DNA of 64,000 nt from Streptomyces griseus subsp. griseus. Lineage in GTDB: Bacteria > Actinomycetota > Actinomycetes > Streptomycetales > Streptomycetaceae. A program made the position numbers and the translations under genes. The notes below the pieces were generated by a model. That model worked only from the letters and a program-made list of their open reading frames with translations. It searched no databases and had not been told where the DNA came from. The stretch is taken from positions 4,402,001 through 4,466,000 of the forward strand of contig NZ_CP032543.1 in NCBI RefSeq assembly GCF_003610995.1, in the 5' to 3' direction. Shown in pieces: positions 25,294 through 33,397 of the stretch; the stretch's first letter is position 1; the number at the start of each line of letters is the position of its first letter.

Positions 25294-25754
25294 CTTACCG
25301 AGGGGTGCTGGGAGCGCGATTCGGCCGACTGCAAATGGGGAACGCCGCAGGAACGCCGGGGTGCGCAGGGGTGCGGCCGGTGCGAGGCGATCGTTTTCGG
25401 CCGGTGTGGGGGCGGGGTGCAAGGGGCCCCGGTGCGGGGCCTGATTCCGGCCCCACGGCCGGGCCGCCACCGTCGGTGAAAGTGTTATCAACAGCCTGTG
25501 GACAACTTCGGTGGACAACTTTCGTCCACATGGTGACCGCGCCTTCACTATCCGAGCAAATGTTCCCTATGGGGGCCTTCGGCTCGCGTTCGGCGTCCGC
25601 CGGGGCGCGCCTGGGCGGGTGCGACGTTACGTTGACTGTGACGGGCGTCACTGCGAGGGCATCGCAGCGAAACCCACAAGGGAAGCGCAACGACATCCGC
25701 GACGGAATGCCCAACGCCATCCGCGACGGAACCGCGACGGAAGGACCGGGCCCC
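25286..25754. other. 469-bp intergenic region between tetR and a VOC gene, with a DnaA-box cluster
   Basis: There is no supportable gene. The distinctive content is at 25485-25530 (see the DnaA-box entry). A near-duplicate of about 20 bases (AACGMCATCCGCGACGGAA) occurs at roughly 25690 and 25719, just before the VOC start. The rest shows nothing I can assign. Confidence 0.6.
25485..25530. promoter_or_regulatory. Cluster of four DnaA-box-like 9-mers
   Basis: The boxes are TTATCAACA (25485-25493), TGTGGACAA = TTGTCCACA reversed (25497-25505), GGTGGACAA = TTGTCCACC reversed (25510-25518) and TCGTCCACA (25522-25530). The second and fourth match the Streptomyces DnaA-box consensus (T/C)(T/C)(G/A/C)TCCACA; the others differ by one base. 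All lie in 46 bases of intergenic DNA. Streptomyces chromosomes are known to carry DnaA-box clusters outside oriC. No dnaA, dnaN or gyrase gene is nearby, so this is not oriC itself. Confidence 0.6.
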
Positions 25755-26564
25755 ATGGCCGCATTCGCGCACTCGGCGCCGTGCTGGGCGGACGTGCAGC
25801 TCTCCGACCTCGAAGCCGGCAAGCGCTTCTACGGCGGCCTCTTCGGCTGGACCTTCCGCGCGGGCGACGGCATGCCCTTCGCGGATGCCCTCAGCGGCGG
25901 CAGGCTCGTCGCCGCCCTTGCCGCCAAGAAGGACGGGCGGATGCCGACGGCCTGGGGCGTCTACTTCGCCACCGACGACATCCGGGCCACCGTCGCCTCG
26001 ATCCGCGAACACGGCGGCCAGATCATCACCGACCCCGTACGGGCCGGGCGGGCCGGGATCGTGGCGCAGGCGGCTGACCCCGGGGGCGCGGTCTTCGGCC
26101 TCTGGCAGCCCGAGGAGCGCGAGGGGTTCGAGAAGCAGAACGAGCCCGGCTCCTTCTGCTGGACCGAGGTCCACACCCGGCAGCCCGGGAAGGTGGACCC
26201 CTTCTACGAGAAGGTCTTCGGCTTCCGGGGCACCGACCTGGACGAGACGGGCAACGACGTCTCCGACGACGCCGAGGCACTGGTCGACTTCCGGATGTGG
26301 TCGCCCGAGGGCGTGGAACCGGGCCCGGACACCGCCATCGGCGGTCGCAGCGTCATCACGGACGCGTTCCCCGCCGAGCTGCCCAGCTACTTCCTCACCT
26401 ACTTCGCCGTCGCCGACTGCGACGCGGCGGCCGAACTCGCCGTACAGCTCGGCGGCCGGGTCTCCGCACCGCCCTTCGACATCCCGTACGGGCGCATGGC
26501 GGTCCTCGTCGACGACCAGGGCGCCCTCTTCGCCGTGCTCCAGCCGAGCGAGCTGCTCCCCTGA
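25755..26564 (+). CDS. Two-domain VOC family protein
   Basis: 269-residue protein made of two glyoxalase-type modules. Module 1 is AHSAPCWADVQLSDLEAGKR to GGAVFGLWQPEE; module 2 is GSFCWTEVHTRQPGKVDPFY to GALFAVLQPSE. This tandem type is common in Streptomyces (antibiotic-resistance/hydroxylase-like annotation), and its biochemistry is mostly unknown. ATG 25755 is preferred over a 157-codon longer open frame whose upstream part has no protein-like composition. It stands alone, divergent from tetR across the DnaA-box region. Confidence 0.85.
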   Translation: MAAFAHSAPCWADVQLSDLEAGKRFYGGLFGWTFRAGDGMPFADALSGGRLVAALAAKKDGRMPTAWGVYFATDDIRATVASIREHGGQIITDPVRAGRAGIVAQAADPGGAVFGLWQPEEREGFEKQNEPGSFCWTEVHTRQPGKVDPFYEKVFGFRGTDLDETGNDVSDDAEALVDFRMWSPEGVEPGPDTAIGGRSVITDAFPAELPSYFLTYFAVADCDAAAELAVQLGGRVSAPPFDIPYGRMAVLVDDQGALFAVLQPSELLP

Positions 26565-26835
26565 GCCTGCCGCGCGAACGGTCCTGGCCTCGTCGCGCGA
26601 CGGTCCCGGCCCCGCCGCGTACCGGTGTGGGCGAGAATCAGCCGAAGTGAGATGAGACACCCACATCCGCCCCCGGGTTCGCAACCGGCGCCCGAGCCAG
26701 GAAGAATCAGGGTGCGCACCGCCAGGTGGTGCCCAGCGGTGAGACGCTGCGCAGGCCGGGAATCGCACCGGGCGGTAACGGGCGGGTAATTCGCGGGCTT
26801 CGTTCCTGAGGTCCGTACGGGGAGGTGGCAGGCAC

Positions 26836-29223
26836 GTGATGGAGCAGCTGACGCAGCACGACCCGAGACGGATCGGCCCGTTCGAGGTGCTGGGACGGCT
26901 CGGGGCCGGCGGCATGGGGCTGGTCTATCTCGCCCGGTCGGCGTCGGGCCGCCGGGTGGCGATCAAGACGGTGCGGACCGAGCTCGCCGAGGACCAGCTC
27001 TTCCGGGTCCGCTTCACCCGCGAGGTCGAGGCCGCCCGCGCGGTCAGCGGCTTCTACACCGCCGCCGTGGTCGACGCCGACCCCCGTGCCGCCGTGCCGT
27101 GGCTGGCCACCGCCTATGTGCCCGCGCCCTCGCTCGAAGAGATCGTCAACGAGTGCGGCCCGATGCCGACCCAGGCCGTACGGTGGCTGGCCGCCGGGAT
27201 CGCCGAGGCCCTCCAGTCCATCCACGGCGCCGGGCTCGTCCACCGCGACCTGAAGCCCTCCAACGTGCTCGTCGTCGAGGACGGCCCCCGGGTCATCGAC
27301 TTCGGCATCGCCTCCGGCGTCTCCAACACCCGCCTGACCATGACGAACGTCGCCGTCGGCACCCCCGCCTACATGTCGCCCGAGCAGGCCCGGGACTCGC
27401 GCAGCGTCACCGGGGCCAGCGACATCTTCTCGCTGGGCTCCACCCTCGCCTTCGCCGCCACCGGCCACGCCCCCTACCACGGGGCCAACCCGGTCGAGAC
27501 GGTGTTCATGCTGCTGCGCGAGGGGCCCGACCTGGAGGGGCTGCCGGACGACCTGCGGCCCCTCATCGAGTCGTGCATGCAGATGGACGCCACCCAGCGG
27601 CCCAGCCCCGCCGACCTCCAGGCCCAGCTCGCCCCGCACCTCTTCGCCTCCGGCAGCGACGACAGCGGTACGGCGTCGGCCTGGCTCCCGACATCGGCCA
27701 CCGCCATGATCGAGCGGCGCCGGGGAGGCGGCCGGACCGCCCCGCCCGCGCCCTCCGCGCCCCCGCCCCGCCCTCCGCAGCCTCCGCGCGCCCCGGAGCG
27801 CGCGCCGGACCGGGGTCCCGAGTGGCGCGGCGGGGACCTTCGCTCGCCCTCCCCGCTCTCCTCCTCGCCCCCGGCCCCCGACAGCGGGCCCGTCCACCTG
27901 CCCGGGGCGAAGGCGCCGATCGGGCCCGGCCCCCGGGTGGGGGAGGGGCGCGGTGCCGCCGCCGCGCACCCGGCCGCCGCGACGGGCTGGGTCCGCCCGC
28001 CCGCCGGTCTGAACGGCTCGTCCGCGACGCCCGCGGCGCCCGTACCGGCTCCGGGGCCCGCCCCGGACGGCTCACCCGCCGCCCCCGACCGGTGGCGGCC
28101 CTGGCGCTTCCGCATGTCCAACGATGTCTGGGGGACGCCGGTCGTCTCCGGCGACCTGCTGTACGTGACGTCCTTCGAGATCCACGCGCTGGACGTCGGC
28201 AACGGGCGGCGTCAGTTCAAGACCCGGGACGTGGCCTGGGCGATGGCCGTCGAGGGCGGCCGCATCCACGCCTCGGACGGCCCGTCCCTGTACGCCCTGG
28301 ACGCGGCGACCGGCGCCGAGCAGTGGCGGATCCGGACCGACGCCTGGGTGTACGCGCTCAAGGCCGACCGGGGCACGGTGCTGACCGCGACCCGGGGCGG
28401 CGGGGTGCAGGGCTGGGAAGCCTCCAACGGCGACAAGCTGTGGGAGATCACCGGGGCCCAGGCCGACTTCGAGACGGCGGAGGCCGCGCCGGTCATCCAC
28501 GACGGCACGGTCTACGTCTGGCAGGACGCCCGGCTGCGGGCGCTGGACGCGCGTACGGGGCTGGAGCGCTGGTCGTACCCGATCGGCGACGCGGCCTCCT
28601 GCGGCGGTGTCCCCGTCCGGGTGACCCCGGCCCCCGACGGCTACGTCTACCTCGCGGCGGGCACCCGGGTGCTCGCGGTGGACACGGTCTCGGGCCGGGT
28701 GCGGTGGCACTTCGAGTCCCCGGCGGTCTTCCTCTCCCCGCCCGCGTTCGCGCCGGGCCCTGCGGTGACCGGGGGCGGGGTCTATCTCGCGGACTACCTC
28801 GGCACGGTGTACGCGCTGGACGCGACGACCGGCAAGGACCGCTGGCGCATCGCCACGGAGGCCCGCGCCTCGGTCGAACCGGTGCTCGTCGCGGTGGGCA
28901 ACGTCCACGTGGGCAGCGGCAGCGCGCTCTACACCCTGGACGCGGTCACCGGCACCCCGAAGTGGCGCTTCGCCGCGGGCGGCGACGTGGTGGGCGCGCC
29001 GGTCGTGGCGGACGGCCGCGTCCACTTCGGCTCGGCGGACCACGTGCTGTACACCCTGGACGCGGCAGGCGGCCAACTCCGCTGGAAGCTGGCCACAGGC
29101 GGCGAGATCACGGGCTCGCCGGTGGCGCAGGCGGGCGTGGTGTACGCATGCAGCAAGGACCGCTGCGTGTACGCGCTGGACGCCCTGAAGGGCACAGGCA
29201 CAGGAAACAGGGCCCGCACCTGA
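26836..29223 (+). CDS. Serine/threonine protein kinase fused to a PQQ-repeat beta-propeller
   Basis: 795-residue kinase. The catalytic domain (residues 13-275) has [14 protein letters not shown] (P-loop), AIKTV (Lys), HRDLKPSNV near 136, DFGIA near 155 and [12 protein letters not shown] Pro/Ala-rich linker (about 290-415) leads to a C-terminal PQQ-like propeller. Its blades recur as [70 protein letters not shown] and [14 protein letters not shown]. No transmembrane segment separates kinase and propeller, so the sensor would be cytoplasmic. ATG 26839 three bases later is an equally good start, behind GGAGGTGG. The ligand and substrates are unknown. Confidence 0.92.
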   Translation: MMEQLTQHDPRRIGPFEVLGRLGAGGMGLVYLARSASGRRVAIKTVRTELAEDQLFRVRFTREVEAARAVSGFYTAAVVDADPRAAVPWLATAYVPAPSLEEIVNECGPMPTQAVRWLAAGIAEALQSIHGAGLVHRDLKPSNVLVVEDGPRVIDFGIASGVSNTRLTMTNVAVGTPAYMSPEQARDSRSVTGASDIFSLGSTLAFAATGHAPYHGANPVETVFMLLREGPDLEGLPDDLRPLIESCMQMDATQRPSPADLQAQLAPHLFASGSDDSGTASAWLPTSATAMIERRRGGGRTAPPAPSAPPPRPPQPPRAPERAPDRGPEWRGGDLRSPSPLSSSPPAPDSGPVHLPGAKAPIGPGPRVGEGRGAAAAHPAAATGWVRPPAGLNGSSATPAAPVPAPGPAPDGSPAAPDRWRPWRFRMSNDVWGTPVVSGDLLYVTSFEIHALDVGNGRRQFKTRDVAWAMAVEGGRIHASDGPSLYALDAATGAEQWRIRTDAWVYALKADRGTVLTATRGGGVQGWEASNGDKLWEITGAQADFETAEAAPVIHDGTVYVWQDARLRALDARTGLERWSYPIGDAASCGGVPVRVTPAPDGYVYLAAGTRVLAVDTVSGRVRWHFESPAVFLSPPAFAPGPAVTGGGVYLADYLGTVYALDATTGKDRWRIATEARASVEPVLVAVGNVHVGSGSALYTLDAVTGTPKWRFAAGGDVVGAPVVADGRVHFGSADHVLYTLDAAGGQLRWKLATGGEITGSPVAQAGVVYACSKDRCVYALDALKGTGTGNRART

Positions 29224-29233
29224 GCCGACCCGG

Positions 29234-29256
29234 CCGTCCGGCGTCTGAGGACGGGG
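29234..29256. repeat. Streptomyces intergenic repeat, copy 1 (CCGTCCGGCGTCTGAGGACG)
   Basis: It matches the CCGTCCGGCG-(T/A)TTGAGGACG-type element seen repeatedly in Streptomyces intergenic DNA, with a second copy about 97 bases downstream. It lies just after the kinase stop, where it may form part of the 3' end. Confidence 0.6.
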
Positions 29257-29330
29257 CCGTTGACGGGGGCATCGTCAGGTCGGAGGGGGGATCGTCAGCT
29301 CCGAAGGGGCCGGTGCCCGGGAGATCCAGC

Positions 29331-29352
29331 CCGTCCGGCGATTGAGGACGGG
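29331..29352. repeat. Streptomyces intergenic repeat, copy 2 (CCGTCCGGCGATTGAGGACG)
   Basis: A second copy of the element at 29234, differing at two bases, located between the convergent kinase and membrane-protein genes. Confidence 0.6.
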
Positions 29353-29371
29353 ACCCTCGACGCGGGGACCG

Positions 29372-30061
29372 TCACGGCTCCGGTGGCCGGCGCGGCGGAT
29401 GCATCGGGTCCCGGGGGTCACCCTCCTGCGGAGCCTGCGGATACGACCGCGTACGGGGATCATGCGGATCCGGCCCCGTGTACGGCTCCACCTCCGGCTC
29501 CGGCCACGGCGACGTATGCGTCGACAGCCCCGGCTCCTGCGTCGGCGGCCACATGTCCACCTGATCCGCCGGCGGCACGCCATACGGCTCCACCGGCTCC
29601 CGCTCCCGCTCCCGCCGGGCCCGAGCCCGGGAACCAGCCCGCCCCCCAGCCCCCCGCCCACTCATCAACACCGCCCCGATCAACATCAGCACCCCGCCCG
29701 CAACCGCGTTCACCACCCCCACCTGAAGCCCCGACCCGTCCCCGCCCACCACCAGCGCCCCCTCCGCCTGCCCCTGGCGGACCATCCACAGGATCGTGAA
29801 GCCCAGCACCACCACCCCCGCGAACGCGACCACGATCCGCGACCGCACCAGCACGCCCGCGATCACGAGCAGCGCCGCGAACAGGAACGGCAGCAGGATC
29901 GAGACCAGCACCCCCGACTCCGTGGCGGTGATCCCCTCGAAGAGGTCCCGCACCCGGTAGTCCCGCCCCACCCGCCCGTCGTACCAGTCGCGGAACGGGC
30001 TCAGCACGGCGGAAGCGGCCCCGGCCAGGGCGACGAGTGAGCCGAGGATGTTGCGGATCAT
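29372..30061 (-). CDS. Hypothetical membrane protein with Pro-rich cytosolic tail
   Basis: 229 residues with four hydrophobic segments: IRNILGSLVALAGAASAVLS (5-24), VLVSILLPFLFAALLVIAGV (about 52-71), IVVAFAGVVVLGFTILWMV (77-95) and VVNAVAGGVLMLIGAVLM (113-130). An Arg-rich patch (RAGSRARARREREREP) and a 90-residue Pro/Glu/Thr-rich C-terminus follow. The segment FRDWYDGRVGRDYRVRDLF between helices 1 and 2 recurs in Streptomyces membrane proteins of unknown function. ATG 30061 gives MIRNILGS. It is divergent from the secreted protein gene at 30298 and no partner is evident. Confidence 0.7.
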   Translation of the reverse strand: MIRNILGSLVALAGAASAVLSPFRDWYDGRVGRDYRVRDLFEGITATESGVLVSILLPFLFAALLVIAGVLVRSRIVVAFAGVVVLGFTILWMVRQGQAEGALVVGGDGSGLQVGVVNAVAGGVLMLIGAVLMSGRGAGGRAGSRARARREREREPVEPYGVPPADQVDMWPPTQEPGLSTHTSPWPEPEVEPYTGPDPHDPRTRSYPQAPQEGDPRDPMHPPRRPPEP

Positions 30062-30297
30062 CGGCAGCCTCCAACGGCGTACGGCGAACACCCCCCCCAC
30101 GACGCCGACGCTACGCCGGGACGATCACCCCCGCCACGCGGACGCCGCCGACCGCCCCGGGGATGTCCCGGCCCACAGACCATGACCGGACCGTGACAGG
30201 GCCATGACCTATCGGCGCCGCATCGTCCGGCATGCTGTGGACCGTCAGCACGAGGAACGGCAACACACGGGCAACGACAACAAGGGGGGCTGCATCC

Positions 30298-30831
30298 ATG
30301 ATGCGGCGACAGATGAAGCTCGCGGCGGTCCTGGTCGTGGTGGTGCTCGCGCTCACCGGATTCTCGACGTCCACCAGCGGCGGCAAGGGCAGCAAGAGCA
30401 AGGGCAGCAGCAGCTCCGGCGGCGGCTGCTCCAACTCCAAGAAGAGCAACAGCGGTTACCGCCACACCGACTACGACGACGATGACTACGACGACAACTC
30501 CTCGTCCGGCTCCTCGGGTTCCACCTACGGAACCCCGACGCCCACCGCCACCGACGGCCCCGCCGTCCGGGTCGTCCGCTGCGCCCAGCCGCGCAAGGGC
30601 AAGCGCAAGGCGGTCACCGCGTCCGTCGTGGAGCTGCGGTCGAACGACACGCGCCCGCACACGTACGAGGTGGACGTGACGTTCTACGACGCCCGCGGGA
30701 ACGCCGTCGACACCGCCGAGACCACGACGACCCTCGACGGCGGCGACGTACGCAACCTCACCGTGCGGATGGACAGCCCGCGCCGGGTCTCCGAGGTCAA
30801 GCGGTGCGAGGTCACGGCCCAGCTGCTCTGA
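30298..30831 (+). CDS. Secreted hypothetical protein with Ser/Gly/Lys-rich spacer
   Basis: 177 residues. An N-terminal signal segment (MKLAAVLVVVVLALTGFSTS) lacks a lipobox Cys. A low-complexity spacer (residues 28-75) mixes GGKGSKSKGSSSSGGG with an acidic run, TDYDDDDYDDN. The C-terminal 100 residues form a conserved-looking domain, VRVVRCAQPRKGKRKAVTAS to VKRCEVTAQLL, with two Cys that could pair, resembling small FxLYD/immunoglobulin-like extracellular domains. ATG 30298 is preceded by AAGGGGGG. The function is unknown. Confidence 0.7.
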   Translation: MMRRQMKLAAVLVVVVLALTGFSTSTSGGKGSKSKGSSSSGGGCSNSKKSNSGYRHTDYDDDDYDDNSSSGSSGSTYGTPTPTATDGPAVRVVRCAQPRKGKRKAVTASVVELRSNDTRPHTYEVDVTFYDARGNAVDTAETTTTLDGGDVRNLTVRMDSPRRVSEVKRCEVTAQLL

Positions 30832-30896
30832 GCGGCCCAGCCGCCCGGAGAGGGGGCGCAGGGGCCCGGCGCCACACCACCTCACCGCCCCCATCC

Positions 30897-31676
30897 TCAC
30901 CGCACCCTCGGCGCCCCGCCCCCGCCCCGCCGCCCCGCGAACAGCTCCGCCTGCCGCTCCGGCGCCAGGTTCCCCAGCGCGATCAGGGCCGGCGCCTGGG
31001 CCATCGCCTGTGTCCGGGCGGCCTCCTTCGCCGACCACACCGCCCGCACCGTGCCCTGCACCGCCTCGGTCGGGTACCCGGCGATCACGGCCGCCGCCCG
31101 CAGCGCCGCCGCCACCGCGCCCCCGGGCTCCGTCACCTCGCTGACCAGCCCGACCGCGTACGCCCGTTCGGCGCCGATCCGCTCCGCGGTGCCCATCAGG
31201 GCCATCCGGGCCACCTCCCCGAACGGCATCCGCTGGGCCATCGCGACCGCCTCGTACGCCGAGACCATCCCGTACGACGTGTGCGGGTCGAAGAAGGTGG
31301 CCTCCCGTGAGGCGACGACGAACTCCGCCTCACCCAGCAGATAGAACGCCCCGCCGCACGCCATCCCCTCCACGGCCGCGATCACCGGCTTCCACAGGTC
31401 GTTCGCCTTCGGCCCGACGCGCAGGAGGGGATCATCGATGGCGTACGGGGACGGGGGCTGCGGGACCTCCACACCCCGGTCGACCCCGGTGCAGAAGGCG
31501 CGGGTGCCGGCCCCGGTGAGGACCACGGCCCGCACCGACTCGTCGTACCGCAACTCCCGCCACAGCGAGGTGAGTTCCCCGGCCGTTTCCAGGTCGATGG
31601 CGTTCAGCTTCTCCGGCCGGTCGAGGGCCACGAGCGCGACCCCGCGCTCCCCGTCCCGCTCCACGCGCAGAGCCAT
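30897..31676 (-). CDS. Enoyl-CoA hydratase/isomerase family protein
   Basis: 259-residue crotonase-fold protein. VALVALDRPEKLNAIDLETA opens the fold, FCTGVDRG and VEGMACGGAFYLLGEAEFVV form the oxyanion-hole segments, and FFDPHTSYGMVSAYEA replaces the usual catalytic-Glu loop. Neither classical Glu is obvious, so hydratase chemistry is uncertain. It is the last gene of a three-gene operon with a DUF35 protein (3-base gap) and a thiolase. The operon promoter carries a palindromic operator shared with the divergent CoA ligase, so it should act on the same CoA-ester pathway. Confidence 0.87.
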   Translation of the reverse strand: MALRVERDGERGVALVALDRPEKLNAIDLETAGELTSLWRELRYDESVRAVVLTGAGTRAFCTGVDRGVEVPQPPSPYAIDDPLLRVGPKANDLWKPVIAAVEGMACGGAFYLLGEAEFVVASREATFFDPHTSYGMVSAYEAVAMAQRMPFGEVARMALMGTAERIGAERAYAVGLVSEVTEPGGAVAAALRAAAVIAGYPTEAVQGTVRAVWSAKEAARTQAMAQAPALIALGNLAPERQAELFAGRRGGGGAPRVR

Positions 31677-31679
31677 GCC

Positions 31680-32141
31680 TCACCGCTCCAGCAACCAGCG
31701 CACCAGCGTGACACCGGCATCCGTGTCCGCCCCGGCCGGGCAGAACACCGCCCGCACCGGCGCCCCGATCCGCAGCCGCCCCGGGTCCACCGAGTTCAGC
31801 GCGGCCCCCGCGGAGGCGACGACGTTCCCGGCCAGCCGGATATGGGGGGCCTCCGCCAGCTCCACCAGCACCGCGTTGTACGGCGCCTGCTCGGCGTAGG
31901 CGGGGAGCAGTGGCGGGTGCGGGATCACGTACGACCAGAGCCGGCCGCGCCCGCTCATCGCCCGCCACTCGCTGTCGAAGGAGCCGCAGTGCGGGCAGCA
32001 GGGCCGGGGCGGGAAGCGCAGCTCGCCGCAGGCGGGGGAGGCGCAGGCCTGGACGCGCAGTTCGCCCCGGGCGGCGTACTCCCAGAAGGGCGCGCCGTCC
32101 TCGTCGGCGACGGGAAGCAGCAGGGAATCGTTCACGCCCAT
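31680..32141 (-). CDS. Zn-ribbon/OB-fold (DUF35) acyl-CoA-associated protein
   Basis: 153-residue DUF35 protein. The zinc ribbon is ACASPACGELRFPPRPCCPH with a further CGS; the OB-fold includes RLWSYVIPHPPLLPAYA and RIGAPVRAVFCPAG. Its immediate neighbour is the thiolase at 32146 (4-base gap), the arrangement of Ltp-DUF35 complexes in which DUF35 completes the acyl-CoA binding site. ATG 32141 is used. The two should form a heteromer, inferred from family behaviour. Confidence 0.88.
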   Translation of the reverse strand: MGVNDSLLLPVADEDGAPFWEYAARGELRVQACASPACGELRFPPRPCCPHCGSFDSEWRAMSGRGRLWSYVIPHPPLLPAYAEQAPYNAVLVELAEAPHIRLAGNVVASAGAALNSVDPGRLRIGAPVRAVFCPAGADTDAGVTLVRWLLER

Positions 32142-32145
32142 GTCC

Positions 32146-33294
32146 TCAACTCCTCAGCAGTACGGCCGATGTCGGTACGCCCTCGCCCGCCGTGACCAGG
32201 CAGGTGGCGGCGTCCGGCACCTGGGCGGTGGAGGTGCCGCGCAGCTGTTTGACGCCTTCGGTGATGAGGTTGAACCCATGGACGTACGCCTCGCTCAGCC
32301 CGCCGCCCCCGGTGTTGATCGGCAGCCGTCCACCGCTCTCCAGTGCCCCGCCCTCGGTGAACGCCCCGCCCTCGCCGCGCCCGCAGAATCCGTACCCCTC
32401 CAGGGAGAGCGGGACGAGCGGGGTGAACGCGTCGTACATCTGGGCCACATCGACGTCCTCGGGCCCGAAGTCGGCCTGTTTCCACAGCTGTCGGGCCGCT
32501 GTCCAGGCGGGTCCGGTGAGCGGGTCGTCGTTCCAGTAGTTGACCATCCCGTGGTGCTGGGCGGGCAGACCCTGGGCGACGGAGTGCAGATACACCGGCT
32601 TCCGCCGGCAGTCGCGGGCGCGCTCGGCGGAGACGATGACGCAGGCCAACGCCCCATCCGTTTCGAGGCAGTTGTCGAAGAGGCAGAGGGGTTCGCTGAT
32701 CCAGCGGGAGGTCATGTACATCTCGCGGGTCAGCGGGCGGTCGTACATGATCGCGGCCGGGTTCTGGTTGGCCCGGTTACGGCAGGCGAGGGCGACGTTG
32801 AAGAGATGGTCGCGGGTGGCGCCGTACTCGTGCATGTAGCGGCGGGCCAGCATTCCGATCTCGTCGGCGGGGCGCAGGAGTCCGTAGGGGCGGGTCCACT
32901 GCGCGGGGGTCGGCAGCTGCACGGCGGTGTTCTTCCACGGCCGGGGCCCGGACCCGCGCTTGCGTGACCGCCAGGCGACGCCGACGCTCGCCTGCCCGGT
33001 GGCGATGGCGCCGGCGAGATGGCCGAGGGTGGCACAGGAGCCGCCACCGCCGTACCCCACCTTGCTGAAGAAGGTGACGTCCCCGGCGCCGATCGCCTTG
33101 GCGACCTCGACCTCGTCGGTCTCCTCCATCGTGTACGAGGCGAAGCCGTCGACCTCCGAGGGGGCGATGCCCGCGTCGTCGAGGGCGGCCAGGATCGCCC
33201 GGCAGGCGAGCGTCTTCTCGGACTCCGGGAGCCGTCTCGCGAACGCCGTCTGCCCGATTCCGGCTATTGCTGTCGCGTCCTTGAGCGTCGCCAT
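32146..33294 (-). CDS. Thiolase family protein (lipid-transfer/acetyl-CoA acetyltransferase)
   Basis: 382-residue thiolase-superfamily enzyme. It shows AIAGIGQTAFARRLPESEKT, the active-site loop GYGGGGSCATLGHLAGAI with a Cys at the expected position (unlike the paralogue at 21448), VDVAQMYDAFTPLVPLSLEG, and GRLPINTGGGGLSEAYVHG near the C-terminus. With the downstream DUF35 protein it probably cleaves or condenses a beta-keto or beta-hydroxy acyl-CoA. It leads a three-gene operon divergent from the CoA ligase, with an operator copy 55 bases upstream. Confidence 0.9.
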   Translation of the reverse strand: MATLKDATAIAGIGQTAFARRLPESEKTLACRAILAALDDAGIAPSEVDGFASYTMEETDEVEVAKAIGAGDVTFFSKVGYGGGGSCATLGHLAGAIATGQASVGVAWRSRKRGSGPRPWKNTAVQLPTPAQWTRPYGLLRPADEIGMLARRYMHEYGATRDHLFNVALACRNRANQNPAAIMYDRPLTREMYMTSRWISEPLCLFDNCLETDGALACVIVSAERARDCRRKPVYLHSVAQGLPAQHHGMVNYWNDDPLTGPAWTAARQLWKQADFGPEDVDVAQMYDAFTPLVPLSLEGYGFCGRGEGGAFTEGGALESGGRLPINTGGGGLSEAYVHGFNLITEGVKQLRGTSTAQVPDAATCLVTAGEGVPTSAVLLRS

Positions 33295-33349
33295 CCGCCA
33301 ACCTCCCGCACTCCCGCGCCTGCTGACAGCGGCAGAGGCTACCGCTAAT

Positions 33350-33364
33350 CTGACGGATAGTCAG
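33350..33364. promoter_or_regulatory. Palindromic operator, copy 7 (CTGACG GAT AGTCAG)
   Basis: One arm mismatch. It lies in the 103-base divergent space between the thiolase operon (55 bases away) and the CoA ligase (33 bases away), so one site can control both. Confidence 0.7.
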
Positions 33365-33397
33365 CTAGTGCGGCGGCGGCAGGGAGGCGGGCGCGTG

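Noticed and set aside
25485..25530. oriC
   Set aside because: Only four DnaA boxes, and dnaA, dnaN, gyrB and rnpA are absent. A Streptomyces oriC has many more boxes.
29262..29300. TGACGGGGGCATCGTCAG as a further operator copy
   Set aside because: Spacer is six bases rather than three and it lies between two gene 3' ends, so it does not fit the element.
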